DNA of 64,000 nt from Pseudomethylobacillus aquaticus (GTDB lineage: Bacteria; Pseudomonadota; Gammaproteobacteria; Burkholderiales; Methylophilaceae): positions 1-64,000 of the forward strand of contig NZ_RJVP01000004.1 of the NCBI RefSeq assembly GCF_003730115.1, in the 5' to 3' direction. The notes under the pieces are model-generated. The model did no database searches, was not told the origin of the DNA, and was given only the letters and a program-made list of their open reading frames with translations. Positions 43,670-53,249 of the stretch are shown here, in pieces (within the stretch, counting starts at the first letter, position 1; the number at the start of each line of letters is the position of its first letter). A program made the translations under genes and the position numbers.

Positions 43670-44101
43670 ATGAACCCCTTTACAGCCTTTCCCTCGCAAC
43701 CCGTCGTGCTCGAGATGGCCGGCGAGACGCTGTCGATCACCCCGATTCGCGTCGGGGAAGTCCCGGCCTTGCTGGCGACCATCCAGCCGTTTGCTGATCA
43801 ACTGGCCAGCGCGGAGCCCGACTGGCTGGCGATCCTGAGTACCCACGGTACCGCCTTGTTGCGCACGCTGGCCTTGGCCTCGCGCCAGTCGCAGGACTGG
43901 ATCGACGCCTTGCCGCTCGACGCGGCCATTGCCCTGGCGACGACGCTGTTCGAGGTCAATGCCGATTTTTTCGTGCAAAGGGTGAAGCCGGCCGTGCAAG
44001 AGGCGAGCCTGAGAATTCACGCCTGCCTGGACCCGGTGCCGCCTGGACGCACGCCATCCACCGCCTCATCCACGCCGGACACCGATTCCCCGACATCCTG
44101 A
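43670..44101 (+). CDS. Tail assembly chaperone, short form (gpG-like)
   Basis: A 143-residue protein. I choose the ATG at 43,670 with TGAGGA 6 nt upstream. PSQPVVLEMAGETLSITPIRVGEVPALLATI fits the G-type chaperones that coat the tape measure. A slippery T TTT TTC lies at codon 99-101, and a -1 shift would give a longer product. The last 43 residues after the slip site are low-complexity (Pro/Ser/Thr), as often in the unshifted form. Confidence 0.78.
   Translation: MNPFTAFPSQPVVLEMAGETLSITPIRVGEVPALLATIQPFADQLASAEPDWLAILSTHGTALLRTLALASRQSQDWIDALPLDAAIALATTLFEVNADFFVQRVKPAVQEASLRIHACLDPVPPGRTPSTASSTPDTDSPTS
43966..43972 (+). promoter_or_regulatory. Slippery heptamer for -1 frameshift
   Basis: T TTT TTC lies in the zero frame as X XXY YYZ, the classic -1 slippery pattern. 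The -1 frame is open from here to 44,262, 161 nt past the zero-frame stop. Confidence 0.75.
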
Positions 44102-44262
44102 TCTACTCCGTGGTGCAGTTCGAGGCCTTCCTGGTCGCCGAAGCGGTACGGGAAGGCGAATCACTGGGGTTGCAACTGACGGTCATGGCAGTCGCCAGTC
44201 AGGGCGACAAACGGGCGATCGAGCGGTTGCAGCGGGAACTGACCACGGACACGCCCTCATGA
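43972..44262 (+). CDS. Frameshift extension of the tail chaperone (GT-like)
   Basis: This -1 frame segment adds 96 residues to the first 101 of the chaperone, giving a product of about 197 residues. The shifted part reads WTHAIHRLIHAGHRFPDILI, then YSVVQFEAFLVAEAVREGE, a compact domain unlike random sequence. Its TGA overlaps the ATG of the next gene (ATGA), just like other gene junctions here. In lambda, G and G-T are made in this way at a few percent efficiency. Confidence 0.75.
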   Translation, partial: RAKGEAGRARGEPENSRLPGPGAAWTHAIHRLIHAGHRFPDILIYSVVQFEAFLVAEAVREGESLGLQLTVMAVASQGDKRAIERLQRELTTDTPS

Positions 44263-44900
44263 AAATCAACCTGACCACCGCCGGCCTGTTCGAACCACGC
44301 CAGTTTGCCGCCTGGTCTACTGCGCGCCGCCAGGCCATTCATCAGGCCGTCGCCCGGGGCATGCAGTCGGGTGGCCGCGAGGTACGCGACGCCGCCCGCG
44401 CGCAGATGCGCAGCGCCTTTACCGTCAAGCGTAATAGCTTCGTGTCCTCGATGCATACCAAGGTGCTGGACAAAAAAACCGATCGCCTGCCGGCGTTGTG
44501 GGTTGGCAGCAAGATCCCCTGGCTCGGTCTGCATGAGAAAGGCGGCACGGTCGCCGGCAATCTGCTGATCCCGCTGCTGCCCGGGCGGATTGGCCCCAAG
44601 CGCTTCAAGGCCGTGATCGACGGACTGATGCGTTCGGGCAATGCGTTCTTCATCCAGAAGAACGGCAAGGTCCTCCTGATGGCCGAGAACATCCGGGAGA
44701 ACGCCTCCCAACTCACCCGCTTCAAACGGGCCGAGCGAGGACGCACCGGCGCCAAGCAGATCAAACGCGGCCAGGAGATCCCGATCGCGGTACTGGTGAA
44801 GTCCGTCACCCTCAAGCGGCGACTCGACCTGGCCGGTGCCGTCCGTGGCGCGCTGCCGCGACTCGCCCGTGCCATTCAATACGAACTGGTGAAATCCTGA
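44259..44900 (+). CDS. Phage tail-module protein (DUF6441-like)
   Basis: A 213-residue basic protein lying between chaperone and tape measure. RARAQMRSAFTVKRNSFVSS-like, LPALWVGSKIPWLGLHEKGG and IPLLPGRIGPKRFKAVIDGLM resemble, as I recall, the DUF6441 family of phage morphogenesis proteins. It may be a tail-completion or minor tail protein. It overlaps both neighbours. Confidence 0.68.
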   Translation: MKINLTTAGLFEPRQFAAWSTARRQAIHQAVARGMQSGGREVRDAARAQMRSAFTVKRNSFVSSMHTKVLDKKTDRLPALWVGSKIPWLGLHEKGGTVAGNLLIPLLPGRIGPKRFKAVIDGLMRSGNAFFIQKNGKVLLMAENIRENASQLTRFKRAERGRTGAKQIKRGQEIPIAVLVKSVTLKRRLDLAGAVRGALPRLARAIQYELVKS

Positions 44901-47392
44901 TGGTTTCCAACCGCGCCCAACTGCTGATCACCGCCGTCGATGAGACCCGGGGCGCCTTCGACTCGATCAAGCGCAACCTCGGCGATCTCGGCAACGTTGC
45001 GCGTTCCCTCGGCGGACTGCTGAGTGGCCTGGGCGTCGCTGTGTCGGCCGCTGGCCTCGCCTCGATGGTCAAGTCCTCGCTCGAGTCGGCCGATTCGCTC
45101 TCGAAACTCTCGCAGCGGGTGGGCATCACTGTCGAGTCGCTGTCGACACTGATCCCGGCCGCGGATCTCTCCGGCGTTTCGGCCGAGAAATTCGAAGGCG
45201 GTCTGCGCAAGCTCGCGACCCGCATGCTCGAGGCCGCCACCGGGTCGGAGGAAGCGGCGCGCAGCTTCGCGGCGATCGGCGTTGCCGTCAAGAACCAGGA
45301 CGGGACGCTACGCGCGACGGATCAGGTGCTGCTCGATCTCGCCGACCGTTTCAAGGCGATGCCGGACGGCGCCGAAAAAACCGCGCTCGCCGTCGAACTG
45401 TTCGGCAAATCGGGCGCCGACCTCATTCCCTTCCTCAACCAGGGGCGCGAGGGCGTCGGGGCGCTGACGACTGAACTGCAAGAACTGGGCGTGCAGATCG
45501 GCGGCGATACGGCGGCGCAAGCCGAGGTGTTCAACGACTCGCTCGCCAAGGTGCGGCTGGCGATTTCCAGTATCGGCAACCGCATCCTCGAAGCCTTCCT
45601 GCCGGCGATGAATGCGATGGCCAATGGCATGGTGGACTCGGCCAAACAAGGCGGCACCCTGCGCGCGATTCTCGATGGCATCGTGCTGGCCCTGAAGGTG
45701 TTGGCCCTGGGGGCCGCCACGGTCGGTAAGGCGTTCGTGGCGCTCGGTGAAACGATCGGGGCTAGTATGGCGGCGGCGGTCGAGGCGCTATCCGGCCACG
45801 TGTCGAACGCCAAAGCGATCATCACCGAACTCAAGGGCCGCCTCGTCCAGCGCCTGGACGAACTCGCCGAATTCCGCGACAGCCTGTTCGAACCGAAGCC
45901 GATCGAGGTCAAGGCACCGAAAATTCAAGCCGACCCGGAACTGCTGCAACGGCTGACGAAACCCAACGCGGCTAAAGCAGCGCAGGACACCACCGGCGCG
46001 CAGACCGCGCTGCTGAAAGCGCGTCTCGACGCTGAGTTCTCGCTCCTGAAAGACGGACTGGTCCGGCAGCAAACGGCGCTCGATGCGGCCCTCGACGAGC
46101 GTCTAATTTCCGTTCGTGATTACTACGCTCAGAAAACGACCCTCGAGCAGCAAGCGATCGATGCCGAGATCGCACGCACGCGGCAGGCCTTGGCCCGCAG
46201 CCAGTCGGTCGCCTCCACTGGCAAATCAGAAAACGATCGCCTGCGCGCCAAGGCCGAGGTCGCCAAATTCGAAGCGGACCTGACCGTCCTCAACAATAAA
46301 CGCGCCGATGTCGAAGTCGCCAACGCCCGCAAAGCCACCCAGGCCGAGCGCGAACTGCGCGACGAGCTCACCAAGGTTCGCGAGGAACAGCTCGATCTGA
46401 CGGGAGCGGCCACGAGCGAGGATCGCCGTGCCGCCATTGAACGGCAATACCGGACTTTGCTCGAGAAACTTCGTGCCGAGGGCGATCAGGAAGGCGTCGC
46501 CACCGTCGGCCGACTCATCGACGTGAAGGCGGCGAGTGCCGATCTCGCGGCGTATGAAGCGCAGTTCAACGCGGCGCTCACGCGGATGCGGGCGAGCGAG
46601 GAATCAGTCAATATTCAGCGTCAGTCGGGCTTGTTGACCGAAGCACAGGCGCGGCAGCAGATCCTGGCACTGCATCAGGACACCGGGCAGGCGCTGGACG
46701 CCTTGCTGCCGAAGCTGGAGAGTGCCGCAGCTGCCATCGGGCCGGAGGCGGTGGCGCGGGTGCAGGGCTGGAAGAACGAGATTGCCAACGTGAAATTGGT
46801 TGTCGATGACGTGGCGACCAAAATCGACGGCTCGATCCAGGATGGGCTGGCCGAGGCTTTTACCGGCATCATCGACGGCAGCAAATCAGCGGCGCAGGCG
46901 TTCGGGGACTTTGGCCGCTCCGTTCTCGCGACGATCCAGAAGCTTCTCGCGCAGAAACTCGCCGAATCGTTGTTCGGCAATCTGTTCAAGGCCGGCGCCG
47001 GTACGGGGTCCGGGCTGGGTTCGATGATCTCCGGCCTGTTCAAGGGATTCGCCGGGGGTGGTTTCGTTTACGGCCCCGGCACATCGACCAGTGATTCGAT
47101 TCCGGCACGCCTGTCAGCGGGTGAATTCGTCGTCAATGCCCGTGCCGTCAGCCGGGTTGGGGTGGCGTTCCTCGATGCGCTCAACGGGGTCGCGGCGGGA
47201 CCGCGGGTGAGGACCGGTCGACTGGCCTTTGCCAATGGAGGTTTCGTTGCGGATGCCCTCACAGATGCGCCAAAACGAAACACGTCGTCGGCACCGACTG
47301 TCCTGGACTTCCGCATCGCGCCAGATGCCCTGCATATGACGCTGCGCGACTGGTTCGAGGGCGAACTGGCCCGGATTGGAGCGACCCGATGA
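44900..47392 (+). CDS. Tape measure protein
   Basis: An 830-residue protein that sets tail length; it predicts a tail of roughly 120 nm by the usual 1.5 A per residue. It starts with a tail-measure domain (LLSGLGVAVSAAGLASMVKSS, SLSKLSQRVGITVESLSTLI), then a coiled-coil-rich middle (residues about 370-560) and a C-terminal Gly-rich GGGFVYGPGTSTSDSIPARLSAGEFVVNARAV motif common in tape measures. It starts at the previous stop. Confidence 0.92.
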   Translation: MVSNRAQLLITAVDETRGAFDSIKRNLGDLGNVARSLGGLLSGLGVAVSAAGLASMVKSSLESADSLSKLSQRVGITVESLSTLIPAADLSGVSAEKFEGGLRKLATRMLEAATGSEEAARSFAAIGVAVKNQDGTLRATDQVLLDLADRFKAMPDGAEKTALAVELFGKSGADLIPFLNQGREGVGALTTELQELGVQIGGDTAAQAEVFNDSLAKVRLAISSIGNRILEAFLPAMNAMANGMVDSAKQGGTLRAILDGIVLALKVLALGAATVGKAFVALGETIGASMAAAVEALSGHVSNAKAIITELKGRLVQRLDELAEFRDSLFEPKPIEVKAPKIQADPELLQRLTKPNAAKAAQDTTGAQTALLKARLDAEFSLLKDGLVRQQTALDAALDERLISVRDYYAQKTTLEQQAIDAEIARTRQALARSQSVASTGKSENDRLRAKAEVAKFEADLTVLNNKRADVEVANARKATQAERELRDELTKVREEQLDLTGAATSEDRRAAIERQYRTLLEKLRAEGDQEGVATVGRLIDVKAASADLAAYEAQFNAALTRMRASEESVNIQRQSGLLTEAQARQQILALHQDTGQALDALLPKLESAAAAIGPEAVARVQGWKNEIANVKLVVDDVATKIDGSIQDGLAEAFTGIIDGSKSAAQAFGDFGRSVLATIQKLLAQKLAESLFGNLFKAGAGTGSGLGSMISGLFKGFAGGGFVYGPGTSTSDSIPARLSAGEFVVNARAVSRVGVAFLDALNGVAAGPRVRTGRLAFANGGFVADALTDAPKRNTSSAPTVLDFRIAPDALHMTLRDWFEGELARIGATR

Positions 47393-47610
47393 CGATCTCT
47401 GCCATGCCCGCCACGCCACGAGCCGATGCGTCGGCCTTGCTCGCCTTCGACGGTCCGGCCCACGTGATCGTCGAGTGGTTGGTCGTAACGGGGCCGGGAA
47501 CCGTGACGCCATTGAGCGATGCCACCGATGTCACCGGGCGGGCGTGGGCGGTCTATCGGCCGAACGGCGCGTCCGGGACTGCCACGATCCGGGTGCAGCA
47601 TGGCGCTTGA
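47389..47610 (+). CDS. Small Ig-like tail protein
   Basis: A 73-residue protein. VIVEWLVVTGPGTVTPLSDATDVTGRAWAVYRPNGASG followed by TATIRVQH has the pattern of a bacterial Ig-like (Big) domain. It overlaps the tape measure by 4 nt and the next gene by 11 nt. The same pattern appears at the C terminus of the next two proteins. Confidence 0.65.
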   Translation: MTISAMPATPRADASALLAFDGPAHVIVEWLVVTGPGTVTPLSDATDVTGRAWAVYRPNGASGTATIRVQHGA

Positions 47611-48544
47611 ATGTCTGGCGGGTCCGTTCACGATCACGAACCGTCTGGCCGAGGCGCCGGTCGGCAGGACCATCGCCGGTGCGCCGATCTGGGTCGATGG
47701 GCGCGGGCTGCTGCTGCCGATTTCGAGCGAAGGCGTTTATCTCGTCCAGATGGACGGTGCGGCGTATCCGGTAGCCACCGAATCGAACGACTACGGCCTG
47801 GCCCTGATCGGGTCCGGCAGCACGCCGAGTACGCGGTCGCGGCGGTACGGCCTGTCCGATTCGCTCGGTACGTATGGGGAATGGGATATTGACGTCGTCA
47901 CGCTGTTCAAGACCGACCGGGTCGGCGATTCCTACGTCACGCTGGGTCGCAATTACGCCCGGTTGCACGACCGCTACGTCTATCCCCTGGCCGGGAGAAT
48001 GTACACGCGGCCGCTCGATCTATCGGCGTCCGGTGTGATTGAGGCAACCGTGGACAATCTCGCGCACGGTGTTAGCTTGTCCTGGGCCGCGGGAAACGAG
48101 ATCGTCGTCGGCAGCAGCGATGGACTGGTCGCCCGTTACGACTGGATCAAGAAATCCTTCGTCGGCGAACTGCGCACGATCGGCATGACTTGCCTTGGCC
48201 TGTGGTGGAGCGAGAAGCACGGCATTTATCTGTCGCTGCACAATACCGGAACGACGCTGGCCCTGCGGGTCTGGGCAGCCACCGTGCAGCCCGCCGTTGT
48301 CGGTACACCAACGTCGGACGAAACACTCACGGCAGGTCACCGCACCCGTATTCGCGCCCGCATCCGCGGCGCCCACGCCGATCCTTGCGCCGGCGAAGTC
48401 GTCGCCTGGTCACTGACCGGGCCTGGCAGGCTCGCGCCGCTGGCCAGCCGCACCGACAACGAGGGTGTAGCCGAAACCTGGTACGACGCGCCCTTGAACA
48501 GCGGTGGAGAAGACATCCAGATTGGCGCGGAGGTAGCGGTCTGA
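47600..48544 (+). CDS. Tail-associated protein with propeller-like and Ig-like parts
   Basis: A 314-residue protein. The first 220 residues show repeated short strands (GLLLPISSEGVYLVQMDGAAYPV, ASNEIVVGSS-like blades) as in beta-propellers. The last 75 (GHRTRIRARIRGAHADPCAG, VVAWSLTGPGRLAPL) form an Ig-like domain with VAWSLTGPG close to the small Ig-like protein. Tail position suggests a role at the tail surface or tip. Confidence 0.65.
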   Translation: MALECLAGPFTITNRLAEAPVGRTIAGAPIWVDGRGLLLPISSEGVYLVQMDGAAYPVATESNDYGLALIGSGSTPSTRSRRYGLSDSLGTYGEWDIDVVTLFKTDRVGDSYVTLGRNYARLHDRYVYPLAGRMYTRPLDLSASGVIEATVDNLAHGVSLSWAAGNEIVVGSSDGLVARYDWIKKSFVGELRTIGMTCLGLWWSEKHGIYLSLHNTGTTLALRVWAATVQPAVVGTPTSDETLTAGHRTRIRARIRGAHADPCAGEVVAWSLTGPGRLAPLASRTDNEGVAETWYDAPLNSGGEDIQIGAEVAV

Positions 48545-49614
48545 TGCTGTGCCCAACCTACGTTTCTGAGGTCATTCCGCATCGCAGTCTGGACGAGATG
48601 GTCGGCACGGCGCACCTGATTCCGAGCGCCCTGTATAACGCAGACCTGCTTGGCGAGGACGGTTTCGAGTGTGTGGATCGCATCGACGGTCTGTACGCGG
48701 CCAACGACGGCGGGGCGCTGACCGATTCCGGTGTGGTCATCGCCACCGGCTGGACCCGGCAACGCTGGTGGCCGAGTTGGGCACGCTTTCGCTGGGAGTT
48801 CGACGCGGAAACCGGCGCGTTCCTGCGTCGCGACACGGCGCCAGGCGGCTACTACGCCCAGGATATTTATCAGGGCGCCGGCGGCGAACTGTGGCTCAAA
48901 CTCGTCACCGGACCCTTGCAGCTGCTCGGCCCGGACGATCAGCCGAGCGGGGTGGCGCTGTTGCCGGCCACCTTCGGGGCGATTGCCTTTCGTGCCGTGC
49001 TCGTCGACCGGCTAGCCAACCGGGTCGTCATGACCCCGGACGTCGACCGGATCCTCGAGGTGCGCGCGCTGGACACTGGGGCGCTGCTCCATACGCTGCA
49101 GGTTCCCAACCGACCGCGCGACATCTGTTATGAAGAAGGCACCCGCTGCTACGTGCTTACTGACAGCCGCGACCTGTTCATCCTCGACTATCTGACCGGG
49201 CGCTGGTTCGGCGCCGTGAAACTGACCACGCTGAGTGGCGATGCGGCGCGCATCGCCTGGGACCGGCGCTATCGCCGGCTGCTGGCCATCGAGCAAGTCA
49301 CCTCGCCGAATTACCTGAATCAGGTGGGGATCAGCGGTTTTGCGATGCGCCCGGTGATCACGCATCTGTGCGCACCGATTCCGCTCACACGGCTGCGCGC
49401 CGGGACCACCGTGCCGGTGCTGGTCAAAGCCGTGGGTGATCTCGGGGAAGGGATTGCCGATGGCGTCTCTGTTGCCGCGGCTGGCCCCAACCTCGTTGCG
49501 CCACAGAATTTCGTCGCCCTCGATGGCGCGGGCGAGAGCGTTCCTCAACTCCAGTTGCTGGCTGCGGGGGACGATGTGCTTTCTCTTTCGGTGAGTGTCC
49601 CATGCCCACGCTGA
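48544..49614 (+). CDS. Tail-associated propeller-like protein
   Basis: A 356-residue protein. Segments such as ILEVRALDTGALLHTLQVPNRPRDICYEEGTRCYVLTDS, then RDLFILDYLTGRWFGAVKL, are WD40/NHL-like blades. The last 80 residues look Ig-like (LRAGTTVPVLVKAVGDLGEG). It starts in the stop of the previous gene and overlaps the next by 13 nt. Function unknown beyond tail module membership. Confidence 0.65.
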   Translation: MLCPTYVSEVIPHRSLDEMVGTAHLIPSALYNADLLGEDGFECVDRIDGLYAANDGGALTDSGVVIATGWTRQRWWPSWARFRWEFDAETGAFLRRDTAPGGYYAQDIYQGAGGELWLKLVTGPLQLLGPDDQPSGVALLPATFGAIAFRAVLVDRLANRVVMTPDVDRILEVRALDTGALLHTLQVPNRPRDICYEEGTRCYVLTDSRDLFILDYLTGRWFGAVKLTTLSGDAARIAWDRRYRRLLAIEQVTSPNYLNQVGISGFAMRPVITHLCAPIPLTRLRAGTTVPVLVKAVGDLGEGIADGVSVAAAGPNLVAPQNFVALDGAGESVPQLQLLAAGDDVLSLSVSVPCPR

Positions 49615-50138
49615 CCGCTTCGGCTACCTTCACGATCGGTGCCGCCTCGCCCGCGGTAGACGAGATTTCCCTCACGATCCTGCCGGCGGCGGTCGGGAGC
49701 GGCGGCAAGGGGCGGCTCATCCATCCGACGCTCGGCACCTTCGATTACGAGTCGGCCCCCGATCAGTGGTCGGGCATCGATACCGACATTCTGATTCCGC
49801 CGGTGTGGGCCAGCAGCAAGACACTCGCCGGCACAGCCAACGCTCTGTGGCGCGGCACGGTCCGCGACGCGGTATGCGTCGAAACCTGGACTGCCGAGCG
49901 CGGCATCGCGATGTCGATGGCCCAGTTCCGGATGCTGCTCGCCTTCTGGCAGAACCCGCCGGATCCGGCCAACGGTTTCATCCAGTGGTGGCCGTCCTAT
50001 ACCTCGGCCTTCGGCTTCGAGGTGATCCTGACCAATCTGACCGCTGGCGGCAACGGAATCACCATCGATGCCATCGCGGCGCAGGGCTATCTGGCAAGCC
50101 CCGTCGAACTCACGCTGCGCGTCGTCAGAAAACTCTGA
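49602..50138 (+). CDS. Tail-tip module protein, unknown
   Basis: A 178-residue protein with a beta-rich N-terminal part (TLTASATFTIGAASPAVDEISLTILPAAVG) and the aromatic stretch FWQNPPDPANGFIQWWPSYTS. Its position before the hub-like protein suits a distal tail protein. No motif is decisive. Confidence 0.62.
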   Translation: MPTLTASATFTIGAASPAVDEISLTILPAAVGSGGKGRLIHPTLGTFDYESAPDQWSGIDTDILIPPVWASSKTLAGTANALWRGTVRDAVCVETWTAERGIAMSMAQFRMLLAFWQNPPDPANGFIQWWPSYTSAFGFEVILTNLTAGGNGITIDAIAAQGYLASPVELTLRVVRKL

Positions 50139-50151
50139 GGGAGTTCTGTGG

Positions 50152-51609
50152 ATGGACACCCGTTTCTCGGCCGCGACGAGTGTGGACGACGAGCGTAGCG
50201 TAGCGGTGGTGGCCTATCCAGTCGGCACGCCGATTGCCGCGGTCGTCGCCGGCACGGCCCCTTCACCTCTGGACCTGTCGCCGTATGCGACGCGCGTGCA
50301 GCAAAGCACCGGCGAACTGACGGTCGGCTTGTCGTGGCATCACGAACTGTACGGAGTGGCGCAGCCGGTCCCCGGACAGGTCCTCGCCGTCTTCGTCGAA
50401 GGGGTGCTGCTCGTCGCGACTCTGATCGAGTCGCTGAACGATTACAGGCTTTCCTCGGGCGAGCGGCGGATGACGCTGACCGCACGCAGCCCGGACGCGT
50501 TCTCGGTCTGGCGGGAGGTCAAACGCGTTACCGATATTTACCCGTTGGGCACGCGGCTCGATCAGATCGCGCGGGACATCGCCTTGGATGTTGGACTCAC
50601 CCCCGCGGAAATCGCCTTGCCACCGATCATGTACGCGGTACCGCACAGCAATCTGCAACTCGCGGATCTTACGGCCTGGGACATGCTCGAAACGCTGTTG
50701 CTGCCGGCCGGTCTTGCGCCATGGATCGATGGTTGTGGCCGCTTGCGGGCGAAGAGTCGGGATCTGGCGCGTCGTGCCGACGTTGCGTTGACCAACGATC
50801 GCATCGTAGCGGTCACCCGTGGGCGGGCCGCCGTGCCGTTGTCGAGTCTGCGTCTCGCCTGGCAGGACCCGGACTTTACGGAGGTGGTGCAGCAGGACCA
50901 GAGCCTGGCGTCGGCGAATATCACGGCTGGCTTCTTCCAGATGCGCCAGGAGCAGGACGTCTATTGGAGCGACGATCGCACGCAACGGGCGCGCAACACC
51001 CGCCTGGTGATCAAGCAAAGTGCCAATAGCGGTCTGTTTTCGGTCTGCAGCGAAGACTATTCGGCCACGGCGCATACCGGTGGCCGCATCACACTGGAAA
51101 CGGCGGCCTGGGTGCCGGGGCTGATGGGCGTCTTTCTGGCAACGAAGGCGGCTGGCCTGATCCCGGACATCGCGCCGCCCTTTGGTGGCCCGACGACGCC
51201 GGTCGGCAAGGCCGTGCATGCCGCGCTCGAACTCTCCGTCTTGCTGACGATGGCCAGTATCGGCACCGGTAGCTATGAGGTGTGGGGCGCGCCCTACGAC
51301 TATGTGCATGCCCGGCACACGACCGAAGCCTACGACGCCGCCGCCCCGGCGTGGCTGGACAAGGTCGAGATCATCGAAAGTGATCTCGTGCAGAACGACG
51401 CGCACGCGCAGGCCTTTGCCGCGCGGGAACTGATTTATCGGGCGCATGCGGCGCAACGCTACGGCGTGACGATCGTCGATGATCTGCGCCTCGAACCGGG
51501 CGACATCCTTGATTTGCCGGATGGCTCGCGGCTCTATGTGACGGGACTGACGCGCGATCTCACGCGCGACGCACCGGCGCGTCTCGAGGTGGAGGGCTTT
51601 GTCGCATGA
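50152..51609 (+). CDS. Probable tail hub/baseplate-like protein
   Basis: A 485-residue protein, ATG chosen with GAGGGAG 8 nt upstream. The central part (DIYPLGTRLDQIARDIALDVGLTP, LQLADLTAWDMLETLLLPAGLAPWID) and the C-terminal LRLEPGDILDLPDGSRLYVTGLTRDL resemble tail hub proteins of the gp27/gpD type. It overlaps the next gene by 4 nt. Confidence 0.68.
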   Translation: MDTRFSAATSVDDERSVAVVAYPVGTPIAAVVAGTAPSPLDLSPYATRVQQSTGELTVGLSWHHELYGVAQPVPGQVLAVFVEGVLLVATLIESLNDYRLSSGERRMTLTARSPDAFSVWREVKRVTDIYPLGTRLDQIARDIALDVGLTPAEIALPPIMYAVPHSNLQLADLTAWDMLETLLLPAGLAPWIDGCGRLRAKSRDLARRADVALTNDRIVAVTRGRAAVPLSSLRLAWQDPDFTEVVQQDQSLASANITAGFFQMRQEQDVYWSDDRTQRARNTRLVIKQSANSGLFSVCSEDYSATAHTGGRITLETAAWVPGLMGVFLATKAAGLIPDIAPPFGGPTTPVGKAVHAALELSVLLTMASIGTGSYEVWGAPYDYVHARHTTEAYDAAAPAWLDKVEIIESDLVQNDAHAQAFAARELIYRAHAAQRYGVTIVDDLRLEPGDILDLPDGSRLYVTGLTRDLTRDAPARLEVEGFVA

Positions 51610-52073
51610 GTCTGCTCACACACATCACGCAAGCGCAGATCGACGCGAGCCAGACCGAACTTGATGGCAAGATCCTGACGCGGCCGGCACTGCTCGTCAC
51701 TGACGGCATCGCGCTCGTCTATGCCGTCGATGTGGACATCGGCGAAAGCGGTCGGGTCCTCAAGAACGTGCCGTTGGCCCGCGCCAACCGGGATCTGCTC
51801 TACGCCGAAGCGGGGAATGCCTGCCGCTTGCGGCGATCGGCCAACGGTAAATTCGAGGTCGTTGGGTTCTCGAAGGAACTGCCGGGTCGCTATGACCGTT
51901 TTGCGGTCGATCTTGGCACCTTCGCCATCGGTCCGACGCAGTCCTTCGGGCTCGATGCGCGCCCCCTGTCTTACGGCGAACTCGCCGACCGGCCCGGTGG
52001 CTACGGAGTTGTCCCTTACGGGGCCACCGGACTCTTCCGCGGCGGAATTCTGCTTGAGGTGAAATTCGGATGA
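51606..52073 (+). CDS. Tail-tip module protein, unknown
   Basis: A 155-residue protein starting in the hub stop. Its core LLVTDGIALVYAVDVDIGES and RANRDLLYAEAGNACRLRRS is beta-rich. Ends within the next start (ATGA). No family recognised. Confidence 0.6.
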   Translation: MSLLTHITQAQIDASQTELDGKILTRPALLVTDGIALVYAVDVDIGESGRVLKNVPLARANRDLLYAEAGNACRLRRSANGKFEVVGFSKELPGRYDRFAVDLGTFAIGPTQSFGLDARPLSYGELADRPGGYGVVPYGATGLFRGGILLEVKFG

Positions 52074-53248
52074 GTCTCTCTCTGCAACGCTTCACGAACG
52101 GCGACACCAACTACGTCGCCAAGCACAATGCCAATGCTGCGTCATTGGAAGCGGAACTGACGTCGCTGCGCAGTCTGCTCGGCGCGAGCTTTGGCGGCGC
52201 CGTGTCGATCGGTGCGGCACTGCAGGCCTTGCTCGGCAGCACCGTGGCGGTGATCGGGGCCGATTCCTATCGGGCAACTGGCAGTGGAACGACACTCACC
52301 GTGGGTGCAGGCTGGTGCTGGCGGCCGTCGCTCGGTCTCGTGCTGGCCAGCGCGGCACCGGTGACCTTGAGTTTCAGCGGGCAACCGCCCGGCACCTATT
52401 ATCTGCAGGCCGACAGCAACGGCACGCCGACGCGCAGCACGAGCGCGACCGAGGCGCTGTATCAGATCGTCTGGAGCGGCAGTGCGTTCACTGCGATCAC
52501 GCGCCTGGCCAAGGTAGTGTGGGGTGCGGCCGACCAGATCGCGGCGCAGGCCAGTGCGGCTCTGGGGCAGACCTTCGAATCGTTCGATGCCCGACTCGAA
52601 GCCGGGGAAACTGGCGCGGTGGCCGGAGCGCTCGCGCGGGCGGCGCAGACCGGGCGCACAATTAAAACGGTGGCCGGTGGTGCCAACGTGACGCTGACGG
52701 CGGCGGAAGCCAACGCGGCGGTGATCGTCCTGACCGGGACCGTCACGGCAGCGATCCAGGTCACCGTCCCCCTGAGCGGACCGCGCGTGTGGCTGCTCGA
52801 AAACGCCACGACCGGTGGCCGGGAAATCACACTCAAGGCTGCCGGTGGGGCTGGCGTAAAACTCCCGCCCGGCGCGACCTTCGTCTATCACGACGGCGTC
52901 GCGGTGCTGGCTGTCGGGGCGCGGCCCTATCGACCGGCCGTACTGACACTCCCCTATGCGTCGACACTGGTCGCGGACTTTGCGCGCGCCGACACGGTGC
53001 GGGTCACGCTCGGCGGCAGCCCTACGATCACGCTGACCGGCGCGGCCGACGGACAGCGCTGTGTGCTGGAACTCACCCAGGATGCGCTCGGCGGACGAGT
53101 CGTCAGCTTTGGTCCGAATGTGCGCCTCGGGTCGGAGATCGGTGCGATCGATTTGTCCAGTATGCCCGGGCTCACCGACAGGCTCGGCTTCATCTACTCC
53201 ACCGCGAGCGCCACCTTCGACCTCGTGGCGATTGCCAAAGGATTCTGA
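52070..53248 (+). CDS. Tail fibre-like protein, unknown
   Basis: A 392-residue protein rich in Ala, Gly and Thr with repeated beta strands (LPYASTLVADFARADTVRVTLGG, PTITLTGAADGQRCVLELTQ). The N terminus (LQRFTNGDTNYVAKHNANAASLEAEL) looks like a coiled attachment region. These suit a trimeric fibre or spike. No receptor-binding family recognised. Confidence 0.66.
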   Translation: MSLSLQRFTNGDTNYVAKHNANAASLEAELTSLRSLLGASFGGAVSIGAALQALLGSTVAVIGADSYRATGSGTTLTVGAGWCWRPSLGLVLASAAPVTLSFSGQPPGTYYLQADSNGTPTRSTSATEALYQIVWSGSAFTAITRLAKVVWGAADQIAAQASAALGQTFESFDARLEAGETGAVAGALARAAQTGRTIKTVAGGANVTLTAAEANAAVIVLTGTVTAAIQVTVPLSGPRVWLLENATTGGREITLKAAGGAGVKLPPGATFVYHDGVAVLAVGARPYRPAVLTLPYASTLVADFARADTVRVTLGGSPTITLTGAADGQRCVLELTQDALGGRVVSFGPNVRLGSEIGAIDLSSMPGLTDRLGFIYSTASATFDLVAIAKGF

Positions 53249-53249
53249 C

